The notes beneath the pieces are model-generated. The model had not been told where the DNA came from. It saw only the letters and a list, made by a program, of their open reading frames with translations, and searched no databases. Below are positions 1 to 8,504 of a DNA stretch of 64,000 nucleotides, piece after piece (positions within the stretch are counted from its first letter, which is position 1; every line of letters starts with the position of its first letter). This stretch comes from Pedococcus sp. 5OH_020 (GTDB lineage Bacteria; Actinomycetota; Actinomycetes; Actinomycetales; Dermatophilaceae): the NCBI RefSeq assembly GCF_027812955.1, contig NZ_JAPYZV010000001.1, positions 299,769 through 363,768 on the forward strand. The letters run 5' to 3'. The position numbers and the translations under genes are program-made.

Positions 1-90
1 TGGTCCCAGGAGCGGTGGTCCCAGGAGCGGTGGTCCCAGGAGCGGTGGTCCCAGGAGCGGTGGTCCCAGGAGCGGTGGTCCCAGGAGCGG
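1..90 (-). repeat. Six tandem copies of a 15-bp repeat coding for TAPGT
   Basis: Six identical head-to-tail copies of tggtcccaggagcgg fill positions 1-90 and probably continue beyond the window edge. On the minus strand each copy reads in frame as Thr-Ala-Pro-Gly-Thr, so the array is the C-terminal tail of the PspC-type protein that runs off the edge. Perfect identity of the copies suggests recent slipped-strand expansion. Confidence 0.95.
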
Positions 91-640
91 TGGGGATGGT
101 CCCCGCGCCGGCCATGGTGGTCGGTGCGGAACTCCCGTAACCGGCTGTGGCGGGCTGGTGTCCCGCAGTCAACGGCGTCGTGCGGCCGCCGCGGTGGCGG
201 GTCACGAGCCATACGACGACGCCGACGGTCAGGACGAGCCACCAGAACCAGACGAAGCCTCCGTTGTCATGGGCGAAGCCGGTCCCGCCGAACAGCGAAA
301 GGCCGATGACGACCAGCAGGATGATCGGCATGACCTCCCCTTGGCGCACGGCCCGCTCCGCGAGGATCTCCTCGCTCTCGTTCGGGATGAAGGCCCAGGC
401 CACCAGGTACACCGTGATGCCGAGGCCGCCGAGCAGGACGAGGAGCACCAGGCCGGCGCGGACGACGATCGGGTCGACCCCCAGGCGGGTGGCCAGGCCG
501 CTGCAGACGCCGGCCAGCCACTTCTCATCGGTGTCCCGTCGCACGTCCAGGGACCTCAGCCAGTCGAAGAACCGGTCCAGGCCAGCTTCGTCGCGCCCCG
601 CCGGCTGTCCGGGGTGCTGTGTGGTGTCACTCGTGGTCAT
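1..640 (-). CDS. PspC-domain membrane protein with TAPGT-repeat tail (partial, C-terminus off the window)
   Basis: The frame opens with ATG at 640 and stays open to base 1. It begins MTTSDTTQHPGQPAGRDEAG. A PspC domain follows at about residues 30-85: DEKWLAGVCSGLATRLGVDP, then a hydrophobic helix and the AWAFIPNES end of the domain. Two more membrane segments lie at about residues 98-112 and 122-138. After a basic RHRGGR stretch the protein becomes Thr/Pro/Gly-rich and ends in the 15-bp repeat array. PspC proteins sit in the membrane and take part in envelope-stress signalling. The gene is divergent (124-bp gap) from a PspC-fused sensor kinase, so the two probably act together. CACGAT lies 6 bp before the ATG and could be a -10 for a leaderless message. 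Confidence 0.85.
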   Translation of the reverse strand, partial: MTTSDTTQHPGQPAGRDEAGLDRFFDWLRSLDVRRDTDEKWLAGVCSGLATRLGVDPIVVRAGLVLLVLLGGLGITVYLVAWAFIPNESEEILAERAVRQGEVMPIILLVVIGLSLFGGTGFAHDNGGFVWFWWLVLTVGVVVWLVTRHRGGRTTPLTAGHQPATAGYGSSAPTTMAGAGTIPTAPGTTAPGTTAPGTTAPGTTAPGTTAPGT

Positions 641-764
641 GCACCCATCGTGCTGGCGTCCCGCGGTCGCGGCCATGAGGGTCGTCCCTGAACCGACCCT
701 GACGCGGCCCCCGCGGCACCCTGAACCCGCTCGGTCTCGGGTCATCCGTGCGGGAGGATGAGGC

Positions 765-2261
765 ATGCCCACTCCCTACGAGCGGCCTGCGGCCCTTCCC
801 GAGGCGAGGGCCGCGGAGCGCCGCGCCTCGCGCCCGACCCTGACCCGGCCCAGGCAGGGCCGCGTCGTCGCCGGCGTCTGCGTCGGCCTCGCCGAGCACC
901 TGGGCTGGCCGCTGTGGCTGCTGCGGGTCGGCTTCGTGCTGCTCTCCTTCCCGACCGGCGCAGGACTGGTCGCCTACGTGTTCCTGTGGGCCCTCACGAG
1001 GCGCGAGGACGGCACGGCCCGGCGCAAGGCCGACCCTGCCGACGCCGAGGGGCTGGCGGCAGCCTCGACCGAGGGCTCAGGGACGGAGACGCCTGAGGTC
1101 GCCGCACGGCGCGAGGCCACCCGGGTGCTGCTCGTGGGCGGGCTCCTCCTGGTGGTCGGGCTCGTGGTCGTGTCGCAGAACTCGGGCCTGAACGCCCGGT
1201 TGGGCATCCTGGTGCCCCTGCTGGTCGTGGCGGTGGGGGCGGTCATCGCCTGGTCCCAGCTGGACGACGCGCAACGCGGGCGCTGGCTCGGCTCAGAGAC
1301 CGGGACACGCAGGTTCAGCCTCGCGCGGCTGGTCTTCGGTGGCGTCCTCGCGCTGACCGGCCTCGTCATCATGGCCACCAGGGGGCGCTCCCTGGCTGCC
1401 ATCTGGGACATCGGCGCCGCGGTTCTGGCGGTACTCGCCGGCATCGCCCTGATCGCTGCCCCCTGGGCGCTTCGGCTGTGGGCCGACCTGCGTCACGAGC
1501 AGGCGGAGCGGGCCCGCGCGACCGAGCGTGCCGACATCGCGGCCCACCTGCACGACTCCGTGCTCCAGACTCTGGCCCTGATCCAGCGCAAGGCCGACGA
1601 CCCCGCTGCGGTCATCCAGCTGTCCCGTGCGCAGGAGCGCGAGCTCCGGTCGTGGCTGTACGCCGGACCGACCGGATCGGACGCGACGCTCGCCGCCGCG
1701 GTCGCCGAGGCTGCCCACGAGGTCGAGGATCTCCACGGCATACCGGTCGACGTGGTCTCCACAGGCGACCGACCGCTGGACGACGGCGGGCAGGCGCTGG
1801 TCAGAGCCGTCCGGGAGTCGCTGCTCAACGCCGTACGTCACGGCGCGCCACCGGTGTCGGTGTATCTCGAGGTGGGCGCCCAGGGGGCGGAGGCCTTCGT
1901 CCGCGACCACGGGCCCGGTTTCGAGCTGGAGGACGTGCCGCCGGACCGGCTGGGCGTACGGCAGTCCATCCTGGGACGGATGGAGCGGCACGGCGGCTCC
2001 GCGCGCGTCCGGCGGCTCGAGCAGGGGACCGAGGTCTCGCTCGCCCTCCCTGCCGCGGTGGCGCCGTCGCCGCAGCCCACCGAAGCCCTGCCCCAGCCCG
2101 CGCCGGCCCGTCCCCAGCCCACCGAAGCCCCGCCCCAGCACGTGCCGGCCGGGCCGCAGCCCGCCGAGGCCCGGCCGCGGACGACCGAAGAAGACCGGGA
2201 AGCGACCGGTGTCCGACCCGCGTTCGACCCCACCCAGGAGGGCACCCGTGAACACGCCTGA
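765..2261 (+). CDS. PspC-domain sensor histidine kinase
   Basis: This 498-residue kinase starts at ATG 765 behind a good Shine-Dalgarno GGAGG about 9 bp upstream. A PspC domain lies at residues 28-85 (GRVVAGVCVGLAEHLGWPLW, then a membrane helix ending FLWALTRRED). Further membrane segments fall at about 123-140, 148-165, 190-207 and 212-235. A short HisKA_3-type dimerisation helix follows with the phospho-acceptor in AAHLHDSVLQTLALIQ at about 260, then an ATP-binding domain with RESLLNAVRHGAP and RDHGPGFEL. The last 80 residues are a Pro/Gln/Thr/Glu-rich tail with imperfect repeats (PQPTEALPQPAPARPQPTEA). The 3' end overlaps the response-regulator gene by 14 bp, so the pair is translationally coupled. 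The organisation resembles LiaS-like kinases that sense envelope stress; the signal is not known. Confidence 0.9.
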   Translation: MPTPYERPAALPEARAAERRASRPTLTRPRQGRVVAGVCVGLAEHLGWPLWLLRVGFVLLSFPTGAGLVAYVFLWALTRREDGTARRKADPADAEGLAAASTEGSGTETPEVAARREATRVLLVGGLLLVVGLVVVSQNSGLNARLGILVPLLVVAVGAVIAWSQLDDAQRGRWLGSETGTRRFSLARLVFGGVLALTGLVIMATRGRSLAAIWDIGAAVLAVLAGIALIAAPWALRLWADLRHEQAERARATERADIAAHLHDSVLQTLALIQRKADDPAAVIQLSRAQERELRSWLYAGPTGSDATLAAAVAEAAHEVEDLHGIPVDVVSTGDRPLDDGGQALVRAVRESLLNAVRHGAPPVSVYLEVGAQGAEAFVRDHGPGFELEDVPPDRLGVRQSILGRMERHGGSARVRRLEQGTEVSLALPAAVAPSPQPTEALPQPAPARPQPTEAPPQHVPAGPQPAEARPRTTEEDREATGVRPAFDPTQEGTREHA

Positions 2262-2928
2262 GAGAAGCCCCGTCGAGGTCGTCCTGGTGGACGACCACCG
2301 GATGTTCCGGTCGGGGGTGCGGGCCGAGCTCGGCGACTCCGTGCGCATCGTCGGCGAGGCCCCTGACGTCGACACTGCCGTCGCCGTCATCCGGGCGACC
2401 CGGCCGCCCGTGGTCCTGCTGGACGTCCACCTGCCCGGCGGCAACGGCAACGGCGGAGTGGACGTGCTGCACGGCTGCCGCGGCCTGGAGACTGCCGACG
2501 GGCGACCGGTGCGTTTCCTGGCGCTGTCCGTGTCGGACGCCGCGGAGGACGTCATCGCGGTCATCCGCGCCGGCGCCCGCGGGTACGTCACGAAGACGAT
2601 CAGTGCGACCGACCTCACCCGGGCGATCCAGCGGGTGGCCGACGGTGACGCGGTCTTCTCTCCCCGCCTCGCCGGGTTCGTGCTCGACGCGTTCGGGGCC
2701 GCTGCGGGGGAGGTGGCGCAGGTGGACGAGGAGCTGGACCGGCTGTCGGCCCGCGAACGGGAGGTGATGCGCCTGATCGCTCGCGGCTACCAGTACAAGG
2801 AGGTGGCCAAGGAGCTGTTCATCTCCGTGAAGACGGTCGAGACGCACGTGTCCTCTGTACTGCGCAAGCTGCAGCTGTCCTCCCGCCACGAGCTGACCGC
2901 GTGGGCGATGGGCCGGCGCCTCCTCTGA
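2248..2928 (+). CDS. NarL/LuxR-family response regulator
   Basis: I place the start at GTG 2248, inside the end of the kinase gene, because GGAGG lies just upstream and the receiver domain begins directly after it (VEVVLVDDHRMFRSGVRAEL). The protein is 226 residues. The receiver has the acidic pair DD, the phospho-acceptor Asp in VVLLDVHLPGG and the conserved Lys in GYVTKTISATDL. The LuxR helix-turn-helix is at about 158-215: LSAREREVMRLIARGYQYKE and VSVKTVETHVSS-like residues (ISVKTVETHVSSVLRKLQL). It is the cognate regulator of the overlapping kinase and probably controls the divergent pspC gene as well, as in other PspC modules (inference). Confidence 0.93.
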   Translation: MNTPERSPVEVVLVDDHRMFRSGVRAELGDSVRIVGEAPDVDTAVAVIRATRPPVVLLDVHLPGGNGNGGVDVLHGCRGLETADGRPVRFLALSVSDAAEDVIAVIRAGARGYVTKTISATDLTRAIQRVADGDAVFSPRLAGFVLDAFGAAAGEVAQVDEELDRLSAREREVMRLIARGYQYKEVAKELFISVKTVETHVSSVLRKLQLSSRHELTAWAMGRRLL

Positions 2929-2994
2929 ACGGACACACCTGCTCTGACCTGGGCCTTTGTCAAGGGGGTGGCCTCAACCGGTGCAGTCTTCGGT

Positions 2995-3000
2995 TAGATT
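2995..3000 (+). promoter_or_regulatory. -10 element TAGATT for a leaderless hybrid-kinase message
   Basis: TAGATT ends 7 bp before GTG 3008, and no Shine-Dalgarno sequence precedes that GTG. The spacing puts transcription start at or next to the start codon. No convincing -35 is visible. This supports GTG 3008 over the upstream TTG at 2957. Confidence 0.5.
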
Positions 3001-3007
3001 TGCGGGT

Positions 3008-5446
3008 GTGTCCGACACTGCTACCCGCAGGCCCACAGCGCCCTCCCCCCTGACGGCCCTCTTCCCGGGCTCCGACGCCGCTGCCACTCGCGCGCGCGAG
3101 ACCGACTGGGCCGCCACCCCTCTGGGTGACCCCAGCGGCTGGAGCGAGGAGCTCTGCGCCGCCATCCGCACCGTGATGCCGTCAAGGATCCCCATGCTGC
3201 TGTGGTGGGGCCCGGACCTGGTCCAGATCTACAACGAGGCCTACCGAGACTTCCTCGGTGAGAAGCACCCGCGCGCCATGGGCGAGGTGGCTCGCGAGTG
3301 CTGGGCGGAGGTGTGGGAGGAGCTCGGGCCCATGACCTCCGAGGTGTGGGAGCACGGTGAGGCCACCTACAACCGCAACCTCCTGCTGTTCCTCGACCGG
3401 CACGGCTACACCGAGGAGACGTACTGGACGTTCTCGTACAGCCCGGTCCACGCCGCTGACGGCACGGTCCTGGGGATCTTCGTGGCCACCACGGACGTCA
3501 CCAAGGCGGTGGTGGAGGCGAGGCGGCTCGAGACCGTGCGCGAGCTGGCGCTCGTCTCGGCGGCGGACATGCTCTCCCTGGAGCAGGTCTGCCAGCGGGC
3601 CATGACCATCATGAGCGGCAACCGCCGCGCCCTGCCGTTCGCGGCCATCTACCTGCGTGAGCCCGGCGGCGACCTCGCGTTCGCCTCGGGGTATGGCGTG
3701 CGGTGCTCGGGGGGCGCCCTGCCGACACATCTGGCCGCGGAGGCCGACCATCCCCTCGCCGCGGTGCTCAGCAGCGGCACGCAGCAGCTGGTCGGGTACG
3801 GTCCCGACAGCGACCTGACGGCGGAACCGAGCCCGCTCGGACCGGCCGTGCCCACGAGCGCCATGGTGCTTCCCCTGAGCACCTACGCCTTCGAGCCCGA
3901 CGGCGTGCTGGTTCTGGGCATCAACCCTTACCGCAAGGTGGACGACTCGTACCGCAGCTTCATCGACCTCATCGCCCGCCAGATGTCCACCCTGCTCGCC
4001 GACGTCCGGAAGACCCGCGACGAGCGCGACCGGGCCCTGCTGCTCACGGAGCTCGACGCGGCCAAGACGAAGTTCTTCCAGAACGTCAGTCACGAGTTCA
4101 GGACGCCCTTGACCGTGGCCATGGCCGCAACCCGCGAGCTGCGGTCGGAACGGCTCACCGACAGCCAGTCGGCCCATCTGGATGCAGCCGAGCACGCCGT
4201 GGTGAGGCTCAACCGCCTGGTGGACGCGCTGCTCGAGTTCGCTCGCGCCGAGGCAGGCACGCTCATCCCGGTCGTCGAGCCCCTGGACCTGGCGGCGGTC
4301 ACCGGTGACCTGGTGAGCATGTTCCGCAGCGCCGTCGAGCAGGCCGGCCTGACCCTCGAGCTCACCGTGGGCGAGGACGTGGGTACCGCGTGGACGGACC
4401 GCGAAGCCTGGGCCAAGATCGTGGTGAACCTCGTTTCGAACGCCTTCAAGTTCACCCCTGAGGGCGCGATCACCGTCGAGCTGACGCGGGACGGCGACGA
4501 CGTGTGCCTCGTGGTGCGCGACACGGGCAGCGGTATCCCGGTCGAGGACCGCCAGCGGATCTTCGAGCGGTTCCAGCAGGTCCGCCAGCCCGACCTCCGG
4601 GGGGTTCAGGGCGTGGGGATCGGCCTCGCCCTGGTGGCGGACCTCGTCCGTGCGCAGGGCGGCGAGGTCGCCGTCGAGAGCGAGCTGGGACGCGGAAGCG
4701 CGTTCACGGTCAGGCTCCCGGTCGCCGAGCCGGCGGTCGTCGACGCGAATGTGCGCAGGGACGTGCAAGGCGGGACGACCGACCTCGCCGCCGTTGCCTC
4801 GCCCTTGCTCGACGTCTCCCCCACACGGCCATCGCAGGCGCTGCCTGTCCACGAGACCACCAACGCGCGGCTGCTCCTCGTCGAGGACAACACCGACCTG
4901 CGCGGCTACCTGAGCAGGCTGCTCGCCTCGGACCGCTGGGAGGTGACGGCGGTCGGTGATGTCGTCTCGGCGCTCGAGGTGGCGCAGGTGCCGGACCTCA
5001 TCCTGTCCGACATCATGCTGCCGGGGCTCAGCGGGCTCGACCTGGTCCGGCTCGTGCGGGCGGACGAGCGCCTGGCCGATGTGCCGGTCGTCCTGCTCTC
5101 CGCCCGAGCAGGCTCCGAGGCCGCCGCCGAAGGGCTGGCAGCGGGAGCCGACGACTACGTCGTGAAGCCGTTCGAGCCCATCGAGCTGCTGTCCCGGCTT
5201 CGGGTCCACGGCGACCTGGCGTTGCGGAGGGGGCGGACCCTGGAGCGGGCGCAGCAGACGGCAGAGCACCTGGAGCTGGCGCTGCACACCAACCGCAGCA
5301 TCGGTATCGCCATGGGCATTCTCATGGCGCGCCACCGCGTGACGAGCGAGGAGGCCTTCGGCATGCTTCGCCGGCGCAGCACCACCACGAACACCAAGCT
5401 CCGGCTGGTGGCCGAGGAGGTGCTCGCGCAGGGCGACCTCGTCTGA
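3008..5446 (+). CDS. Hybrid sensor kinase: PAS-GAF-HisKA-HATPase-REC-ANTAR
   Basis: The protein is 812 residues from GTG 3008. In order: a PAS-like sensor at about 25-165 (MLLWWGPDLVQIYNEAYRDF), a GAF-like domain at about 175-330, a HisKA domain with the phospho-acceptor His at about 361 (FFQNVSHEFRTPLT), an ATPase domain (NAFKFTPEG, DTGSGIP, GIGLALV), a receiver from about 620 (LLLVEDNTDLRGYL, Asp in LILSDIMLPG, Lys in YVVKPFEP), and a C-terminal ANTAR domain from about 756 (SIGIAMGILMARHRVTSEEA). ANTAR domains bind paired RNA hairpins and relieve transcription termination, so output is probably on RNA rather than DNA. There is no membrane segment, so it is a cytoplasmic sensor. Putting kinase, receiver and ANTAR on one chain is uncommon; ANTAR usually sits on a separate response regulator. 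Its RNA target cannot be seen here. Confidence 0.88.
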   Translation: MSDTATRRPTAPSPLTALFPGSDAAATRARETDWAATPLGDPSGWSEELCAAIRTVMPSRIPMLLWWGPDLVQIYNEAYRDFLGEKHPRAMGEVARECWAEVWEELGPMTSEVWEHGEATYNRNLLLFLDRHGYTEETYWTFSYSPVHAADGTVLGIFVATTDVTKAVVEARRLETVRELALVSAADMLSLEQVCQRAMTIMSGNRRALPFAAIYLREPGGDLAFASGYGVRCSGGALPTHLAAEADHPLAAVLSSGTQQLVGYGPDSDLTAEPSPLGPAVPTSAMVLPLSTYAFEPDGVLVLGINPYRKVDDSYRSFIDLIARQMSTLLADVRKTRDERDRALLLTELDAAKTKFFQNVSHEFRTPLTVAMAATRELRSERLTDSQSAHLDAAEHAVVRLNRLVDALLEFARAEAGTLIPVVEPLDLAAVTGDLVSMFRSAVEQAGLTLELTVGEDVGTAWTDREAWAKIVVNLVSNAFKFTPEGAITVELTRDGDDVCLVVRDTGSGIPVEDRQRIFERFQQVRQPDLRGVQGVGIGLALVADLVRAQGGEVAVESELGRGSAFTVRLPVAEPAVVDANVRRDVQGGTTDLAAVASPLLDVSPTRPSQALPVHETTNARLLLVEDNTDLRGYLSRLLASDRWEVTAVGDVVSALEVAQVPDLILSDIMLPGLSGLDLVRLVRADERLADVPVVLLSARAGSEAAAEGLAAGADDYVVKPFEPIELLSRLRVHGDLALRRGRTLERAQQTAEHLELALHTNRSIGIAMGILMARHRVTSEEAFGMLRRRSTTTNTKLRLVAEEVLAQGDLV

Positions 5447-5549
5447 GGGGTCGGCCGCAGCCCACCGGGCTCCGCGGGCATACGGGACCTATGACCTCCT
5501 GGTCGTCCTGCACTGAACGCCGACGAACAGGGACCTGTGGTGAGGTCAG

Positions 5550-6632
5550 CTAGCGTGCGCCCGGTCCGCCTCGGCCTGTCGTACGCGGCGGCTCATACCC
5601 CCCGGGCGGGGGGACCATCTCGGCCCGCACACCGAGCAGCCGGATGGGCCGGTCGTCGCCGAGCGCCTCCAGCAGCGCGAGGGCTGTCTCGGCGATCAGC
5701 CCCGCGTCGAACGTCGGCTCGGCCAGCTTCCGGATCCTTGTCGTCGTGAAGAACGGGGCGAACCGCACCTTGAGATGCACCCGGATGCAGGGTCGCCCCT
5801 CCCGCTGGATGTCCTGGACGACCTGCTCGGCGAGCGTACGGACGGCCGCGGCGACCTCCTCCCGCTCCACGAGGTCACGCTGGTAGGTGGTCTCCCTTCC
5901 GTGGGCTCGCGCTACCCACGGCGTGTCGTCGACCACGGCCGAGCTGATCCCGCGCCCGAGCCGCCGGTAGTGCGGCCCCATCGTCGGCCCGAACTCCGTC
6001 ACCAGGGTGGCTTGGTCCGCCTCCGCCAACGCCCTGACCGTCTCGTAGCCGTGCGCGGCCAACCGCGCCGAGATCCGTGACCCGACCCCCCACAGCGCGG
6101 AGGTCGGTCGGTCGCCCATGACGTCGAACCAGTTCTGGCGGGTGAGCTGGTAGATGCCCTGGGGCTTGCCGAACTCGGTGGCGATCTTGGCGCGCACCTT
6201 GGTGTCCCCGATCCCGACGGAGCAGTGCAGCCGCGTCCGCTCGAGCACCGCGGCCTGGATCGAGCGGGCGTATTCCACCGGGTCCTCGGTGGACACCCCC
6301 ACGAACGCCTCGTCCCATCCGAGGACCTCCACCACGGCGCCGGGCCTGGAGCGCAGCACCGCCATGATCTCAGCGGAGGCGGCGTCGTACGCCGGCGCGT
6401 CGACCGGGAGCACCACCGCCGCGGGGCACTTGCGCACGGCCAGCCTCAGCGGCATCCCGGAGCCGACTCCGAAGGCCCTCGCCTCGTAGGACGCCGTTGA
6501 CACCACAGCGCGCTCTGTCGGGTCGCCACGACCCCCGACGATGACGGGCAGCCCGACAAGCTCCGGACGCCGCAGGATCTCGACGGCAGCAATGAACTGG
6601 TCGAGGTCGACGTGGAGCACCCAGGGCGCCAT
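5550..6632 (-). CDS. dinB: DNA polymerase IV (Y-family translesion polymerase)
   Basis: The 360-residue protein has the Y-family catalytic core: VLHVDLDQFIAAVE at the N-terminus (first catalytic Asp), the nucleotide-gripping YEARAFGVGSGMPL, and the second acidic motif WDEAFVGV. A helix-hairpin-helix region (SALWGVGSRISARLAAHG) and a little-finger domain (HLKVRFAPFF) follow. Canonical DinB reads S-I-DEA at the second motif; the Trp before DEA here resembles mycobacterial DinP-type enzymes, and both catalytic carboxylates are kept. There is no obvious C-terminal clamp-binding peptide beyond the Pro/Gly-rich tail. The enzyme copies past damaged bases with low fidelity. The start has CAGGAT 6 bp upstream, the leaderless pattern seen repeatedly in this window. 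Confidence 0.95.
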   Translation of the reverse strand: MAPWVLHVDLDQFIAAVEILRRPELVGLPVIVGGRGDPTERAVVSTASYEARAFGVGSGMPLRLAVRKCPAAVVLPVDAPAYDAASAEIMAVLRSRPGAVVEVLGWDEAFVGVSTEDPVEYARSIQAAVLERTRLHCSVGIGDTKVRAKIATEFGKPQGIYQLTRQNWFDVMGDRPTSALWGVGSRISARLAAHGYETVRALAEADQATLVTEFGPTMGPHYRRLGRGISSAVVDDTPWVARAHGRETTYQRDLVEREEVAAAVRTLAEQVVQDIQREGRPCIRVHLKVRFAPFFTTTRIRKLAEPTFDAGLIAETALALLEALGDDRPIRLLGVRAEMVPPPGGYEPPRTTGRGGPGAR

Positions 6633-6679
6633 GGCGTCATCCTGCCAGCGGCCGGTGACGTCCGGTGCCGCCGACAGGG

Positions 6680-7660
6680 TCAGGGGACGAGCAGCAGCTT
6701 GCCGACGGTGCGGCGTGCCTCCAAGTCGTCGTACGCCCTCGCCGCCTCGTCCATCGAGTAACGCCCACCGACCTCCAAGGTGAGCCGCCCGGCGGCGAGG
6801 TCGCCGAGGATGGAGGTCCCTCGCTGGAGCAGCTCCTGGCGGCTGGCGACGTAGTGCGCCAGCGTCGGTCGCGTGACGAACAGGGATCCGCCTGAGTTGA
6901 GCCGCTGAAGGTCCAGGGGAGGGACCTGGCCGCTGGCCCCACCGAACAGCACCATGAGCCCGCGCGGGCGCAGCGAGGCCAGCGACGCGTCGAACGTCGA
7001 CCTCCCCACCCCGTCGTAGACGACGTCCACCCCTTGGCCGCCGTTCGCGCGGCGAACGTCGCCTGCGAGGTCCTCGCTCTGCCGGTAGTCGATGGCCACG
7101 GCGGCTCCGCGCGACCGCGCGATCTCGAGCTTCTCGGGGGAGCCGGCCGTGGCGATGACCGTTCCCCCCTTGGCCGTGACGAGCTGCACGAGCAGCTGGC
7201 CGACCCCACCGGCCGCGGCGTGGACGAGGGCCACGGTGCCCTCGCGGACCGGGTACGTGGAGTTCACCAGGTAGTGGGCCGTCATCCCCTGGAGCATGGC
7301 TGCGGCGGCGACGTCGAGCTCCAGTCCCTCCGGCACCGGTACCAGAGCCTGCGCCGCACGGTTCACGATGGTGGCGGCCGAGCCCAGCTCCTGTCCCCAG
7401 GCGACCCGGTCGCCGACCGCGACGTCGGTGACACCGGCGCCCAGCGAGGTCACCGTGCCGGCTCCTTCGGAGCAGGATACGAAAGGGGTGGACAGCGGGT
7501 AGACACCCTGCCGCTGGTACACGTCGATGAAGTTCACGCCCACGGCGGCTACCTCGACCTGCACCTCGCCTGGGCCCGGGTCGGCCACCTCGACGTCTCG
7601 GACCTCCAGGACTCCTGAGTCGCCGGTGCGAGGGACGACGAGCGCGCGTGCAGTGGTCAT
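6680..7660 (-). CDS. NADPH:quinone oxidoreductase (zinc-free MDR family)
   Basis: I choose ATG 7660 (MTTARALVVPRTGDSG), 9 bp inside the longest frame, because TAGAGT sits 7 bp before it and matches the local leaderless pattern. The 326-residue protein has the MDR signature GVNFIDVYQRQGVYP, and the Rossmann motif AAAGGVGQLLVQL for NADPH, and it lacks the cysteine cluster of zinc alcohol dehydrogenases. It matches QorA-type enzymes, which reduce quinones and other electrophilic carbonyls with NADPH in the cytosol. It lies convergently next to nothing metabolic, so its physiological substrate cannot be inferred from context. Confidence 0.9.
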   Translation of the reverse strand: MTTARALVVPRTGDSGVLEVRDVEVADPGPGEVQVEVAAVGVNFIDVYQRQGVYPLSTPFVSCSEGAGTVTSLGAGVTDVAVGDRVAWGQELGSAATIVNRAAQALVPVPEGLELDVAAAAMLQGMTAHYLVNSTYPVREGTVALVHAAAGGVGQLLVQLVTAKGGTVIATAGSPEKLEIARSRGAAVAIDYRQSEDLAGDVRRANGGQGVDVVYDGVGRSTFDASLASLRPRGLMVLFGGASGQVPPLDLQRLNSGGSLFVTRPTLAHYVASRQELLQRGTSILGDLAAGRLTLEVGGRYSMDEAARAYDDLEARRTVGKLLLVP

Positions 7661-7679
7661 GTGCAGCACTCTAGGACGG

Positions 7680-8504
7680 TCACAACCTGGCGATCACGGC
7701 GTCCAGCATCGTCTCGGTCAGCTTGCCGGTGAAGGTGTTCTGCTGGCTGACGTGGTAGCTGCCCACCAGCCGGACCGGGCGTCCGTCCGGGACGCTGAGG
7801 ACGGCCTCAGCGCCATGGCCGAACCGTGGCCTAGGTCGCGGTACCTGCCAGCCCAGCCTTCTGGCAGCGCCCAGGGCCGCGTCCCAGCCGATGGCGCCGA
7901 GAGCCAGCATCGAGCGGACCCGGGGCGCCGCGAGCTCGAGGTCGCGGTCCAGCCACGGGGCACACGTCGCCTTCTCCGCCGTGGTCGGCTTGTTGCCGGG
8001 TGGCGCGCAGCGCACCGCAGCCACGATGCGCAGGTTGCGCAGCACCAGGCCGTCGCCGCTGGCCCAGGACTGCGGCTGGCTGGCGTACCCCGCCCTGTGC
8101 AGCGCGGCGTAGAGCCAGTCGCCGCTGCGGTCGCCGGTGAACATCCGACCGGTGCGGTTGGTGCCGTTCGCCGCGGGCGCGAGTCCGACCACGAGGACCT
8201 CCGCCGTGGGGTCACCGAAGCCCGGACCGGGCCGGCCCCAGTAGGGCTGTTCGGCGAAGGAGGCACGACGCCCCTGGGTCGCCACGGTCTCGCGCCACTC
8301 CACGAGCCGGGGACAGGCCCGGCAGACCGAGACACGGGCGTCGAGCCCGCCGACGTCCGCAGCACTCCCGGCGAGCAGCTCCACCTCTGCCGGCGTGCGG
8401 GCGACCGGGGTGTCCGGTGTCGCTGGGTCTCCCGGCCATCCGGTGCCGGGCGGGACGGGGGAGGAGAACAGCTGTCCCGTGACGGGGTGGCGACGGACCG
8501 TCAT
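7680..8504 (-). CDS. Uracil-DNA glycosylase, family 5 (UdgB type, Fe-S)
   Basis: The coding frame is open far upstream, but the gene starts at ATG 8504 because its ATGA overlaps the stop of the MFS gene by 4 bp and the protein then begins [13 protein letters not shown], giving 274 residues. Motif A is [19 protein letters not shown] and motif B is [13 protein letters not shown]; these match family-5 (UDGb) enzymes rather than Ung. Cysteines in [11 protein letters not shown], at CAPPGNK and at ATCAPW fit the 4Fe-4S ligands of the family. The enzyme removes uracil, hypoxanthine and related deaminated bases from DNA, which is useful in a GC-rich genome prone to cytosine deamination. Confidence 0.92.
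   Translation of the reverse strand: MTVRRHPVTGQLFSSPVPPGTGWPGDPATPDTPVARTPAEVELLAGSAADVGGLDARVSVCRACPRLVEWRETVATQGRRASFAEQPYWGRPGPGFGDPTAEVLVVGLAPAANGTNRTGRMFTGDRSGDWLYAALHRAGYASQPQSWASGDGLVLRNLRIVAAVRCAPPGNKPTTAEKATCAPWLDRDLELAAPRVRSMLALGAIGWDAALGAARRLGWQVPRPRPRFGHGAEAVLSVPDGRPVRLVGSYHVSQQNTFTGKLTETMLDAVIARL

Noticed and set aside
1-90. CRISPR array
   Set aside because: The copies are 15 bp, contiguous and without spacers, and they are in frame with the PspC protein.
2957-3007. TTG 2957 as start of the hybrid kinase
   Set aside because: It lacks a ribosome-binding site and the added residues (MSRGWPQPVQSSVRFAG) are not domain-like; GTG 3008 has a -10 at leaderless spacing.
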